Shown piece after piece: positions 1-8,898 of a stretch of DNA of 25,878 nucleotides. Below the pieces are notes generated by a model. That model was not told where the DNA came from, ran no database searches, and worked only from the letters and a program-made list of their open reading frames with translations. The stretch covers positions 34,500 to 60,377 of the forward strand of contig DIZF01000049.1 in the NCBI GenBank assembly GCA_002427815.1, read 5' to 3'. Both the position numbers and the translations under genes were made by a program. Position 1 is the stretch's first letter. Each line of letters starts with the position of its first letter. This stretch comes from Ramlibacter tataouinensis (GTDB taxonomy: Bacteria; Pseudomonadota; Gammaproteobacteria; Burkholderiales; Burkholderiaceae_C).

Positions 1-570
1 GCGCAGCGGCTGGCCCGGCGCCTGGCAGGCGAGACAGCGCATCGCCTTTATGCCAGCGATCTGCTGCGCGCCCGGCAAACCGCGCAACCCGTCGCGCAGC
101 AGCTGGGTCTGGCCAGCGTCACCGATCCCGCCTTGCGCGAGCAGAGTTTCGGGCAAGTCGACGGCATGCGGGTCGAGGACATCAAGGCGCAGCATCCCCA
201 GGCCTGGGCCGGATGGCTGCTGTTCAAGGAGGACTACGGCATGCCCGGTGGGGAAACCACAAGGCAGTTTCATGCGCGGGTGATGGACGCTGTGAACCGG
301 CTTGTCGCGGCGCACCGCGGCGAAACCTTGGTGGTGGTCACTCACGGCGGCGTCCTCGACATGATCTATCGCACGGCGCGTTCGCTCGGCCTGAGCGGCC
401 CCAGGCAGAGCGATATTCCCAATGCCGGCCTGAACCGCGTCCGGGTGCGGGAAGGCGGCGTCGACATCCTGACCTGGGCCGATACGGCCCACCTCGCCGA
501 CCTGCCGCCCCAGCCGGTCTACGACCAGCAGAAACTCGTCGCGCCCGACCCGAGTCCGAGTACGGTTTAG
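1..570 (+). CDS. histidine phosphatase family protein (5' truncated by window)
   Basis: Frame 1 is open from the first base to the TAG at 568-570 and gives the C-terminal ~189 residues of a phosphoglycerate-mutase-like histidine phosphatase. Visible family marks are SDLLRARQTA (about residues 20-29 of the visible part), the acidic EQSFGQVDG segment, and the second catalytic histidine in VVVTHGGVLDMIYR near residues 113-126. The N-terminal RHG motif with the phospho-accepting histidine lies before the window. Family members hydrolyse phosphomonoesters in the cytosol; some are cobalamin-pathway or fructose-bisphosphatase-like enzymes, and nothing here decides the substrate. The gene converges on the amidase gene, with a hairpin between them. 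Confidence 0.85.
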   Translation, partial: AQRLARRLAGETAHRLYASDLLRARQTAQPVAQQLGLASVTDPALREQSFGQVDGMRVEDIKAQHPQAWAGWLLFKEDYGMPGGETTRQFHARVMDAVNRLVAAHRGETLVVVTHGGVLDMIYRTARSLGLSGPRQSDIPNAGLNRVRVREGGVDILTWADTAHLADLPPQPVYDQQKLVAPDPSPSTV

Positions 571-572
571 CC

Positions 573-602
573 GCCCACGCGCAGCGCAAGATGCGCGTGG
601 GC
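573..602. terminator. candidate hairpin between convergent genes
   Basis: A perfect 11-bp inverted repeat (573-583 GCCCACGCGCA, 592-602) closes an 8-base loop in the 42-base gap between the phosphatase stop and the amidase stop. The position suits a bidirectional terminator. Neither side has a clear T run, so it may be Rho-assisted or only limit 3' decay. Confidence 0.45.
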
Positions 603-612
603 CGGCGCCGTG

Positions 613-2049
613 TCAGTCGATATGGTCCAGCGCTTCGGACGGGGGTTGCGGCCAGGGCCGCTGGGGGTCGCGAATCAGCTCGAACGCCCGCGACACCTGC
701 AGCACACCCAGGTCGTCGAAGCGCCGGCCGGCGATCTGCAGCCCGATCGGGAGGCCGCTGGACGTATAGCCGCAGTTGATGGATGCCGCGGGCTGCTCGG
801 ACATGTTGAAAGGCACCGTGAAGCCGATGTGCTCCAGCGGGCGCAGCGGATCGTTGGTGGGCGAGGGCAGTTCAGCCGCGAATGCGGGAACCGGCGAGGT
901 CGGGGAGATGACGTAGTCGAATGCCCTGCAGGCATTGACCGTGGCCACGCGGGTGAGGTGGAACTGATTGACGGCCTTGTACAAAGCTTCGCCGTTCATT
1001 CCCGCTACACTGTCGGCCCAGTGCCGGATGTACGGCAGCACCATCGCCTTTTTCTGCGGCGCCAGCGCTTTCATGTCGACATGCGAGCGCATGCGCCAGA
1101 AATGGTCCATGCCGTCGAGCATGGCCTGGGTCATGATCGGATGCATCGGCGCCACCACCGCGCCGGCGCGTTCGAACAGCCGGGCCGCGTGCTCCACGGC
1201 GGCGCGCACTTCCGGCTCCACGGCCAGCCCGCAGCCCGCTTCCATCAGCAGGCCGATGCGCAGGCCCTTGAGTTTTTCCACGCCCTGATCGAACTGCATC
1301 CAGGCGATGTCCTGGAACGGCAGGCTCATGCTGTCGCGCGCGTCGGGCAGCGATAGCACCTGCATGAACCAGGCCGCGTCGGCCACACTGCGCGTCATCG
1401 GACCCGCGGCGCGCCCGATGTAAGGGGGATCGATCGGGATGCGGCCGAGGCTGGGCTTGAGGGTGAAGATGCCGCACCAGCCCGCCGGCAGCCGCAACGA
1501 ACCGCCGATATCCGTTCCGATGTGCAAAGGCCCGTAGCCCGCAGCTGCCGCGGCGCCCGCGCCGGCGCTGGAGCCGCCGGGTGTCTTGTCCAGGTCCCAG
1601 GGGTTGCGCGCCAGCTTGTGGAAGCTCGACAGGCCGGACGACAGCATCCCGTAATCGGGCATGGTGGTCTTGGCGATGATGACCCCGCCGGCTTCGCGCA
1701 CGCGCGCAGCCGGCGGCGCATCGGCGGACGCCGGCGCCAGGTCGCTCGCAGCCGTTCCCAGCGGCATGGGATCGCCCTGGGTCGCGATGTTGTCCTTGAG
1801 GGTCACCGGCACGCCGTCCAGCGGGCCCAGCGGCTCGCCGCGCTGCCAACGCGCCGCGCTGGCGCGGGCTTGCGCCAGGGCCAGCTCCGGGCGCAGCAGG
1901 AAGAGAGCGTGGAGACGGTGCTCCCACAGCTCGATGTGGCCCAGCACGGCTTGGGTGACTTCCACCGGCGAGAAGTCCCGCCGGCGGTAGCCCCCCATCA
2001 ACTGGGCTGCGGACAGTTCATGCAATGCATGCGGATACTGCTCTGTCAT
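613..2049 (-). CDS. amidase (amidase signature family)
   Basis: A 478-residue amidase of the amidase-signature family, close to the usual 460-500. These cytosolic hydrolases cleave amide bonds with a Ser-cisSer-Lys triad. The sequence shows the lysine in VTLKDNIATQ (Lys85), the cis-serine in GGSSAGAG (Ser161) and the nucleophile in TDIGGSLRLPA (Ser184). The ATG at 2049 is preferred to an in-frame TTG six bases upstream. The start lies 12 bases after the stop of the binding-protein gene, so it is the last gene of the transporter operon. GatA is unlikely because no gatB or gatC is nearby and the second half lacks typical GatA sequence. The actual amide substrate is unknown; the neighbouring transporter suggests an imported peptide-like or amide compound. 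Confidence 0.88.
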   Translation of the reverse strand: MTEQYPHALHELSAAQLMGGYRRRDFSPVEVTQAVLGHIELWEHRLHALFLLRPELALAQARASAARWQRGEPLGPLDGVPVTLKDNIATQGDPMPLGTAASDLAPASADAPPAARVREAGGVIIAKTTMPDYGMLSSGLSSFHKLARNPWDLDKTPGGSSAGAGAAAAAGYGPLHIGTDIGGSLRLPAGWCGIFTLKPSLGRIPIDPPYIGRAAGPMTRSVADAAWFMQVLSLPDARDSMSLPFQDIAWMQFDQGVEKLKGLRIGLLMEAGCGLAVEPEVRAAVEHAARLFERAGAVVAPMHPIMTQAMLDGMDHFWRMRSHVDMKALAPQKKAMVLPYIRHWADSVAGMNGEALYKAVNQFHLTRVATVNACRAFDYVISPTSPVPAFAAELPSPTNDPLRPLEHIGFTVPFNMSEQPAASINCGYTSSGLPIGLQIAGRRFDDLGVLQVSRAFELIRDPQRPWPQPPSEALDHID

Positions 2050-2061
2050 GCGCAAACCAGC

Positions 2062-3571
2062 TCAAGCCCAGGACATGGCGGCCAGGTCGTTCACGAAGAT
2101 GGGCATGTCTTTCCACAAGCCTTTCACTTCCTTCCTGGCGATGGTCGGGAACCGGGGTTGGTAGAGGAAACCGTTCGCCGCGTCCGCAGCCAGCAATTTT
2201 TGGGCATCGCCCAGCAGCTTGGCGCGCTCCTTCGCGTTGCCGGTGTTCTTGATCTTGTTGTACAGGTCGTCGAAGGCCTTCGACTGGTAGCCCCAGTAGT
2301 AATCGGGCTTGGCATAGTTGCCGAGGTCGAACGGCTCCACGTGCGAGACGATGGTCAGGTCGTAGTTGTGCGGGCCGCCATATGTGCTCGACAGCCATTG
2401 CGCCCACTCGACGTTCTGCACTTTCACGGTGATGCCGATCTTGGCCAATTCGGACACGATGACTTCGCCGCCTTGGCGCGCATAGGGCGGCGGCGGCAGC
2501 GTCATGGTGAGCTCCAGCGGCGTCTTCACACCAGCCTCGGCCAACAGCTGCTTCGCCTTCTCGACGTTGAACGGGTTCACGCCGGTGGTATCGACGAAGC
2601 CCTCTGCGCCCGGCACGTAGTGGCTGCCGATGGGGGTGCCGAAGCCGTCCGCTGCGCCTTCGATCACGGCCTTGCGGTCGATAGCGCTCAGGATGGCGCG
2701 TCGCACGCGCACGTCGTCCAGCGGCTTGTGCTTGTTGTTGATCGCCAGGATCGTCTTCGCGCGTGAGCCGCCCAGGATCACCTGGAACTTGGGGTTGTCC
2801 TTGAATTGCGGAACGATGCGGGTGGCCACGCGCGGGAAGGCGTCCACATCGCCGGACAGCAGTGCCGCGGCCTGTGCCGCCGCAGTCCGAGATGAAGCGG
2901 AACGTGACCTTGTTGATCTTGGCTTGGCTCGGGACTGCGGAAAGCCAGCCCATTTCGTCAGGACGATCGATCGAGCCCTTGTTCCAGCTCTCCAGCTTGT
3001 ACGGGCCGGTTCCTACCGGCTTGGTGGCATTGGTATCCGCACTCTTGGGTTCGACCATCACGGCCGTAGCCTGGCCCAGGAGGAACGGTAGATCGGGGTC
3101 GATTTCCTTGTTAAGCAGCACCACGGTGTGGTCGTCGATGACCTGCACGCCCAGGTTGGCGAAGGTGCGCTTGTCCTTGTTGGTGCTCTTGTCACCGCCC
3201 GCGCGCTCGAACGAGAACTTCACAGTGTTCGCGTTAAACGGCTCGCCGTTCTGGAACTTCACGCCCTTGCGCAGCTTGAATGTGTAGGTCTTGAGGTCGG
3301 GCGAGATTTCCCAGCTTTCCGCCAGTAGCGGCGTCACCTTGCCGTCCGAATTGATCTTGGTGAGCGTTTCCAGAATGTTGTACTGCACGATTTCGGCAAT
3401 GGCCGATGCCGCGCCGGCCGTGGGATCCAGGCCGGGCGGCTCCAGCGCCATGCCCAGCACCATGGAGTCCTTCCTGCCCTGCGCCAGCGCGCCTTGCGAC
3501 ACGGCAAGCGGGATCGTGGCCCATGCGGCCACAGTGGCCGTGTGTGTGAGAACGGTGCGTCGCTTCAACAT
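2062..3571 (-). pseudogene. peptide ABC transporter substrate-binding protein, frameshifted
   Basis: A periplasmic solute-binding protein of family 5 (DppA/OppA type). It begins at ATG 3571 with GGAG nine bases upstream and a signal peptide starting MLKRRTVL and ending near SQGALAQG. Mature sequence follows the family: GMALEPPGLDPT, LAESWEISPDLKTYTFKLRKGVKFQNGEPF, VGTGPYKLESW. The frame breaks at about 2884: after TFRFISD the reading continues correctly only in another frame (AAAQAAALLSGDVDAF, then RVATRIVPQF to MSWA and the stop at 2062). The span of 1510 bases is one more than a multiple of three, which fits a single inserted T (or two lost bases). Both halves look well conserved, so this is either a recent mutation or a sequencing error. 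Without repair, the translated product would lose roughly its second half. Confidence 0.85.
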
Positions 3572-3633
3572 GGTGTTTTTCTCCAGACTGGGAAGGAAAT
3601 GAAAAGGAAAACTTCTCTCGGGCGTGCTTGCGA

Positions 3634-4496
<863 letters not shown>

Positions 4497-4500
<4 letters not shown>

Positions 4501-5492
4501 GCAGCCACTCCCTGCTGCTTGGCTGCAGCGACCGCATCCAGCCGGATGCAGCGGACCTCATGCCCCGGTTCGACCTCGACCGCAGGCGGCACGGTGACAT
4601 GGCATTCGGGAATGGTGAAACCGCATCGGCCCGCGAACGGACACCCGGCGGGCAGGTCGACCAGTTCGGGAACCGACCCGGCAATGGTCGCCAGGCGCTG
4701 GCCCTTGCGGGACGCCAGCCCGGGCCTGGCCGCGAACAGGCCCAGCGAGTAGGGGTGAATGCGATGGGCGAACACCGACTCGGTCGGCCCGCTCTCGACC
4801 ACGCTGCCGCCGTACATCACCATCATGCGCGCGACGTTCTGCGCGATGACGCCCAGGTCGTGGGAGATCAGGATCAGCGCCATGCCGCGCTCGGCAACCA
4901 GGTCTCTGATGAGGTCCAGGATCTGCCGTTGGATGGTCACATCCAGGGCCGTGGTCGGCTCGTCGGCGATCAGCAGATCGGGCCCGCAGGCCAGGGCCAT
5001 GGCAATGGTGACGCGTTGCCGCTGACCCCCGGAAAACTGGTGTGGATAGGCGTCGATGCGCCGCGACGCGTCCGGAATTCCGACACGGTCCAGCAGTGCA
5101 AGGGCCTCCGTGCGGGCCTGGGCAGCGGACAGGCCGCGATGCAGGCGCAGGGGTTCGGCCACTTGCCGGCCAATGGTGTGCACCGGGTTGAGCGCCGTCA
5201 TCGGCTCCTGGAAGATCATGCCGATGCGGTCACCGCGGATGCGGCACATGTCGCGGTCGCTTTTTCCGATCAGTTCCTGGCCTTCGAAGCGGATGCTGCC
5301 GCTGACTTGCGCGTCTTCCGGCAGCAACCCCATGAGCGCCATCACCGTCATCGACTTGCCGCAGCCGGACTCGCCGACCAGGCCCAGCGTCGCGCCGGGC
5401 TCCAGCGAAAACCCCAGGTCCCGCACCGCATAGGCCGGGCCGCGATGGGTCTGCAGCCGTACGTGCAGGTGGTCGACTTCGAGCAGCGCCAC
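4497..5492 (-). CDS. Dpp/Opp-type ABC transporter ATP-binding protein (first ATPase)
   Basis: A 331-residue ATPase of the DppD/OppD class. Walker A GESGCGKSM (40-48), Q-loop FQEPMTALNPVHT, signature FSGGQRQRVTIAMAL, Walker B LLIADEPTTALD and H-loop ISHDLGV are all present. The C-terminal oligopeptide-transporter extension is complete, with the spaced cysteines of GCPFAGRCGFTIPEC and the closing HEVRCIRL; in this family these cysteines can bind an Fe-S cluster. The gene starts directly after the stop codon of the second permease gene and overlaps the next ATPase gene by four bases. It acts as one half of the ATPase pair on the cytoplasmic face of the importer. Confidence 0.93.
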
Positions 5493-6368
5493 TTATCTCT
5501 TCCTCGCGAGACGCGGGTCGAACAGGTCGCGCAAGCCGTCGCCCAGCAGGTTGAGCCCGAGCACCGCCAGGGCGATGGCCAGGCCGGGATACACCGCAAG
5601 CAGGGGCGCCTGGAACAGCAGGGACTGCGCTTCACTGAGCATGCGGCCCCATGAAGGCTGTGGCGGCTGGGTGCCCAGGCCCAGGTACGACAGCGCGGCC
5701 TCGGCCAGAATCGCGATGGCGAAACGGATCGTGGCCTGCACGATCAGCACCGAGAGGATGTTTGGCAGCACATGTTCCATCGTGATGCTGAAAGTGCCCT
5801 TGCCGCAGGCGCGCGCGGCAAGCACGAACTCACGGGACCATACGGCGTTGGCCGAGGCCCGCGTGATCCGGGCAAAAGTCGGGATGTTGTAGATGCCGAT
5901 CGCGATGATGGCGTTGACCATTCCGGCGCCGAACACGGCCGTGAGCATGATGGCCGACAGGATGGCGGGAAACGCGAAGCCGAAGTCGGCCACCCGCATG
6001 ATGATCTCTTCGGCCCATCCGCGCTGCGCCGCCGCCAGCAGGCCAAAGGCGGTGCCGACGACGAGGCCGATGCCCACGGCGATGACGCCCACGGCAATGG
6101 ACGCACGTGCGCCCACCAGCAGCAGCGATGCCACATCGCGGCCGTAGGGGTCGGTGCCCAGCCAGTGATGCTCGCCCGGGGGCAGCAACTTGGCGGCCAT
6201 GTCGACCTCATAGGGTGAGTGGGGCGTCCACACCAGCGAGAGCAGGGCGGCGAGCACCAGCAACAAGGTCAGCGCCGCGCCGATGGCGAAGCTGCGATGG
6301 CCCAGCGCGCGCTTCCAGAAGCCGGGGCCATGCAGCAGCGGCGGGGTTGCGACAGGCACAGCGCTCAT
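5493..6368 (-). CDS. Dpp/Opp-type ABC transporter permease (DppC-like)
   Basis: A 291-residue inner-membrane permease. The N-terminal cytoplasmic stretch ends in FWKRALGHRSFAIG, followed by a first membrane segment (LTLLLVLAALLSLVW), the periplasmic motif HWLGTDPYGRDVASLLLVGARAS typical of DppC, further membrane segments, and the ATPase-contact loop around EFVLAARACGKGTFSITMEHVLPN. The end (GDGLRDLFDPRLARKR) matches the family. ATG 6368 is preferred over an in-frame TTG at 6404, because the region between has no family-like sequence; both have only weak ribosome sites. It pairs with the DppB-like permease to form the translocation channel. Confidence 0.92.
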   Translation of the reverse strand: MSAVPVATPPLLHGPGFWKRALGHRSFAIGAALTLLLVLAALLSLVWTPHSPYEVDMAAKLLPPGEHHWLGTDPYGRDVASLLLVGARASIAVGVIAVGIGLVVGTAFGLLAAAQRGWAEEIIMRVADFGFAFPAILSAIMLTAVFGAGMVNAIIAIGIYNIPTFARITRASANAVWSREFVLAARACGKGTFSITMEHVLPNILSVLIVQATIRFAIAILAEAALSYLGLGTQPPQPSWGRMLSEAQSLLFQAPLLAVYPGLAIALAVLGLNLLGDGLRDLFDPRLARKR

Positions 6369-6441
6369 GTCAATACTGCGCAGCCTGAGCGCCGGCGCAT
6401 GCAAGGACAGGGCAGCGGTCCTTGCCGCAAGCGTGGGGGCT

Positions 6442-7392
6442 TCATATGTCGCTGGCCTTGATGCGAGGGTCGATTACTGCGTACAGGACATCGACCACGA
6501 AGTTCACGATCACGACCATTGCCGCCAGCAGCATCACGCAATTGCGCACGACGATCAGGTCGCGGTTGGAGATGGACTGGAAGATCAGCCGCCCCAGCCC
6601 GGGCAGGTAGAAAACACTTTCCACCACGATGGTTCCGGCCAGCAGCTCGGCGAATTGCAGGCCCATGATCGTGATGACCGGAATCATCGCGTTGCGCAGG
6701 ACATGGCCCCAGAGCGTCCCGCGGCGCGAGACCCCCTTGGCACGGGCCGTGCGCACGAAGTCCTCGCGCAGCACTTCCAGCACTGCCGAGCGCGTGATGC
6801 GCGCCAGGATGGCCGATTGCACCACCGCCAGCGAAATGGCCGGCAACAGCAGCGCCTTGATGCCTTGCAGGATGCCCTCGTCCCAGCCCGGGAAGCCGCC
6901 GGCCGAAAACCATCTCAAGTGGACCGAGAACAGCAGGATCAGCAGGATCGCAAACCAGAAGTTGGGGATGGCGATGCCGACCTGGGACAGGCCCATGATG
7001 CCCACGTCGCCCAGCTTGTTGTGGCGCGACGCCGCATAGATCCCGGCCACCAGGGCCAGCACCGACGTGATGGTCATGGCCATCAGCGCCAGCGGCACCG
7101 TGACGCTGAGCCGCTCGAGCACCAGTTCGGCCACCGGCGTGCTGTAGGCATAGCTCAAGCCCAGATCGCCCACCATCATGCCGCTGATCCAGTGCCAGTA
7201 GCGCTCGATCGGGGGCTGGTCAATGCCCAGCTTGATCGCCAGGGCCTGCACCGCTTCCGCGGATGCATCCGGCCCCATCAGGATCTGGGCCGCGTTGCCC
7301 GGCAGGATCTCCAGCACCAGGAAGACGACGACCGAGGCACCTACCAGCGTCGCAATCAGGGTGATCAGGCGCTTGAACAGGAAAACACTCAT
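6442..7392 (-). CDS. Dpp/Opp-type ABC transporter permease (DppB-like)
   Basis: A 316-residue inner-membrane permease and the first gene of the transport operon. It starts at ATG 7392 (MSVFLFKRL), leaving 56 bases to the divergent ferredoxin gene; the longer in-frame reading to 7455 would run into that gene and has no family sequence. Family marks are the first membrane segment (LITLIATLVGASVVVFLVLE), LPGNAAQILMG, LGIDQPPIERYWHWI, and the loop REDFVRTARAKGVS with LRNAMIPVITIMG that contacts the ATPases. The end VDVLYAVIDPRIKASDI is typical of DppB. The promoter of the operon should lie in 7393-7448, but no clear -35/-10 pair stands out. Confidence 0.92.
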   Translation of the reverse strand: MSVFLFKRLITLIATLVGASVVVFLVLEILPGNAAQILMGPDASAEAVQALAIKLGIDQPPIERYWHWISGMMVGDLGLSYAYSTPVAELVLERLSVTVPLALMAMTITSVLALVAGIYAASRHNKLGDVGIMGLSQVGIAIPNFWFAILLILLFSVHLRWFSAGGFPGWDEGILQGIKALLLPAISLAVVQSAILARITRSAVLEVLREDFVRTARAKGVSRRGTLWGHVLRNAMIPVITIMGLQFAELLAGTIVVESVFYLPGLGRLIFQSISNRDLIVVRNCVMLLAAMVVIVNFVVDVLYAVIDPRIKASDI

Positions 7393-7448
7393 GAAGCCGC
7401 CGATAATGCCAGAAGTATGAGAGGCCGCCCGCCCGGGAGAATGTCCGC

Positions 7449-7754
7449 ATGGCATTGATGATTACCGACGAGTGCATCAACTGCGATGTCTGCGAGCCCG
7501 AGTGCCCGAACGAGGCCATCTTTCTCGGCCCCGAGATCTACCAGATCGATCCTGCGCGGTGCACCGAATGCATCGGCCATTTCGATGAACCGCAATGCGT
7601 CCAGGTGTGCCCGGTGGCCTGCATTCCCATCCATCCCGAGCACGTCGAAAGCCGCGAAACGCTGTGGCTCAAATATCAACGGCTCACGGCCCAGGCCCGC
7701 GCCGATGCGGCCGCTACCCTGCCGCCCCCGGCAGAGGGTCTTGCCAATTCCTAG
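7449..7754 (+). CDS. YfhL-family 2[4Fe-4S] ferredoxin
   Basis: A 101-residue ferredoxin of the YfhL/Allochromatium type with two cubane clusters. The first ligand set is C-INC-DVC-EPEC-P near residues 9-20; the second has the long spacing CTEC, eight residues, C, three residues, CP (37-54), which distinguishes this type from short clostridial ferredoxins. A further C-terminal Cys sits in VACIPIHP. It is a cytosolic electron carrier whose partner is not visible here. ATG 7449 has GGGAG nine bases upstream. Its last 41 bases overlap the 3' end of the opposing gene. Confidence 0.93.
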   Translation: MALMITDECINCDVCEPECPNEAIFLGPEIYQIDPARCTECIGHFDEPQCVQVCPVACIPIHPEHVESRETLWLKYQRLTAQARADAAATLPPPAEGLANS

Positions 7755-8190
7755 AGGACTGGGCGGGGACGGTCGGCTTCTTCTTCGCCTTTTTCTTCTT
7801 CTTGCCGGGCTGGGCCTGTCCCTTCTTGGCGGGTGCAACCGCGGTGAAGTAGGCGGGCTTCTTGGCGACGCCGGGCGTGACAACCGGCCCATTCGGCGGC
7901 TCGGGCGTTTCCGGTTTTGGCGCAGGCATGAGGGCCGGCGCCGGCTTGGCTTCCGCCTTCAGCCGGGACTTCTCCATCTCATCGGCGGCCTTGGCATCGC
8001 GCCGGACCGCTTCGCGGGTCTGCGCCCGCTGACCTTCGCTGCGTGGATCGTCGGTTTGCACCGGCTTGCCGCCGGGGCAGGGCTGCTGGCTGTAGCTTTC
8101 CCCGCAACGATAGACAGTCTCGGCCGAGCTGAGCGCGGGAACGCCAAGCGTCGCGGCCAGCAAGAGACAAAAGGGCATGTTCCTGTACAC
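7714..8190 (-). CDS. exported DUF4124-like protein with Lys/Pro-rich tail
   Basis: A 158-residue protein with a signal peptide (MPFCLLLAATLGVPALSSA) followed by VYRCGESYSQQPCPGG, which resembles the short DUF4124 motif (an exported beta-sheet domain with two cysteines). The middle is charged and probably helical (residues 50-80). The rest is Pro/Ala/Lys-rich and includes a strongly basic run near residue 135. GTG 8190 is preferred because AGGAG lies seven bases upstream; an ATG four codons later (8178) is the alternative. The gene follows pth by 22 bases and may share its transcript. Function unknown; the DUF4124 call rests on motif shape only. Confidence 0.7.
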   Translation of the reverse strand: MYRNMPFCLLLAATLGVPALSSAETVYRCGESYSQQPCPGGKPVQTDDPRSEGQRAQTREAVRRDAKAADEMEKSRLKAEAKPAPALMPAPKPETPEPPNGPVVTPGVAKKPAYFTAVAPAKKGQAQPGKKKKKAKKKPTVPAQSSRNWQDPLPGAAG

Positions 8191-8212
8191 GTCGGTTCTC
8201 CTCTCCAGTGCT

Positions 8213-8821
8213 TCAAATGCCTTCAGGCCGCGGCGGCTTGGGCCGCGGCGGCTTGCTGGTGTGCACCAGCAGCGTTGCCTTGTCCATTTCGCCCGCGATC
8301 ATGGCGGGCACGGCCTTGAGCGTGCGATCTATGCATTCTTCAATGGCGTCGCGCTGCTCCGGCGCCGGCTTCTTCAACACCCAGTTGACGACCTCGGCCT
8401 TGACGCCCGGGTGGCCGATGCCCAGGCGCAGCCGCCAATAGTCACCGCTGCCCAGTTGCGCGTGGATGTCGCGCAGCCCGTTGTGCCCCGCGTGGCTGCC
8501 GCCGAACTTGAGCTTCGCCTGTCCCGGCACCAGGTCGAGTTCGTCATGGGCGACCAGAATTTCCTCAGGCAGGATCTTGTAGAAACGCGCCAGGGCGGCC
8601 ACCGACCGGCCTGAGAGATTCATGAAGGTCTGTGGCTCGAGCAGCCACAGTGTCTGGCCGTGCACGGTGGTACGCGCGATGAACCCGTGATAGTTCCTGT
8701 CCGCTGTCAGCGACAGCTTGAGTTCGTGCGCCAGCGACTCCAGCCACCAGAAGCCGGCGTTATGGCGGGTAGCCTGGTACTCGGGGCCGGGGTTGCCCAG
8801 GCCGACGAACAGTTTGATCAT
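8213..8821 (-). CDS. pth: peptidyl-tRNA hydrolase
   Basis: A 202-residue bacterial Pth that recycles tRNA by cleaving the ester bond of peptidyl-tRNAs dropped from stalled ribosomes. Catalytic and substrate residues sit exactly as in the E. coli enzyme: Asn10 in GLGNPG, His20 in TRHNAG, Asn68 in FMNLSG, Asp93 in AHDELDLVPG and Asn114 in GHNGL. ATG 8821 starts MIKLFVGLGNPG. The C-terminal PPRPKPPRPEGI extends beyond the usual core and is encoded by a tandem 15-bp repeat. It follows rplY on the same strand, after a strong terminator, so it probably has its own promoter in 8822-8850. Confidence 0.97.
   Translation of the reverse strand: MIKLFVGLGNPGPEYQATRHNAGFWWLESLAHELKLSLTADRNYHGFIARTTVHGQTLWLLEPQTFMNLSGRSVAALARFYKILPEEILVAHDELDLVPGQAKLKFGGSHAGHNGLRDIHAQLGSGDYWRLRLGIGHPGVKAEVVNWVLKKPAPEQRDAIEECIDRTLKAVPAMIAGEMDKATLLVHTSKPPRPKPPRPEGI
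8226..8255. repeat. tandem 15-bp repeat in the 3' end of pth
   Basis: Two identical 15-base units, GGCCGCGGCGGCTTG at 8226-8240 and 8241-8255, lie in the last codons of pth. They encode the repeated PPRP of its tail. The copy number could vary between strains without shifting the frame. Confidence 0.9.
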
Positions 8822-8846
8822 GGGTTCGGATTATCGGACGGCGCAC

Positions 8847-8877
8847 CAAGAAAAACGGCCCACCGAGGTGGGCCGTT
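8847..8877 (-). terminator. intrinsic terminator of rplY
   Basis: On the minus strand downstream of rplY, a near-ideal hairpin (stem AACGGCCCAC, 10 bp, loop CTCG) is followed by TTTTTCTT (counting the last two stem bases). It lies 22 bases after the rplY stop and before pth, so it should end the rplY transcript. Confidence 0.9.
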
Positions 8878-8898
8878 GACCGCAGGCGCGCGATGCGC

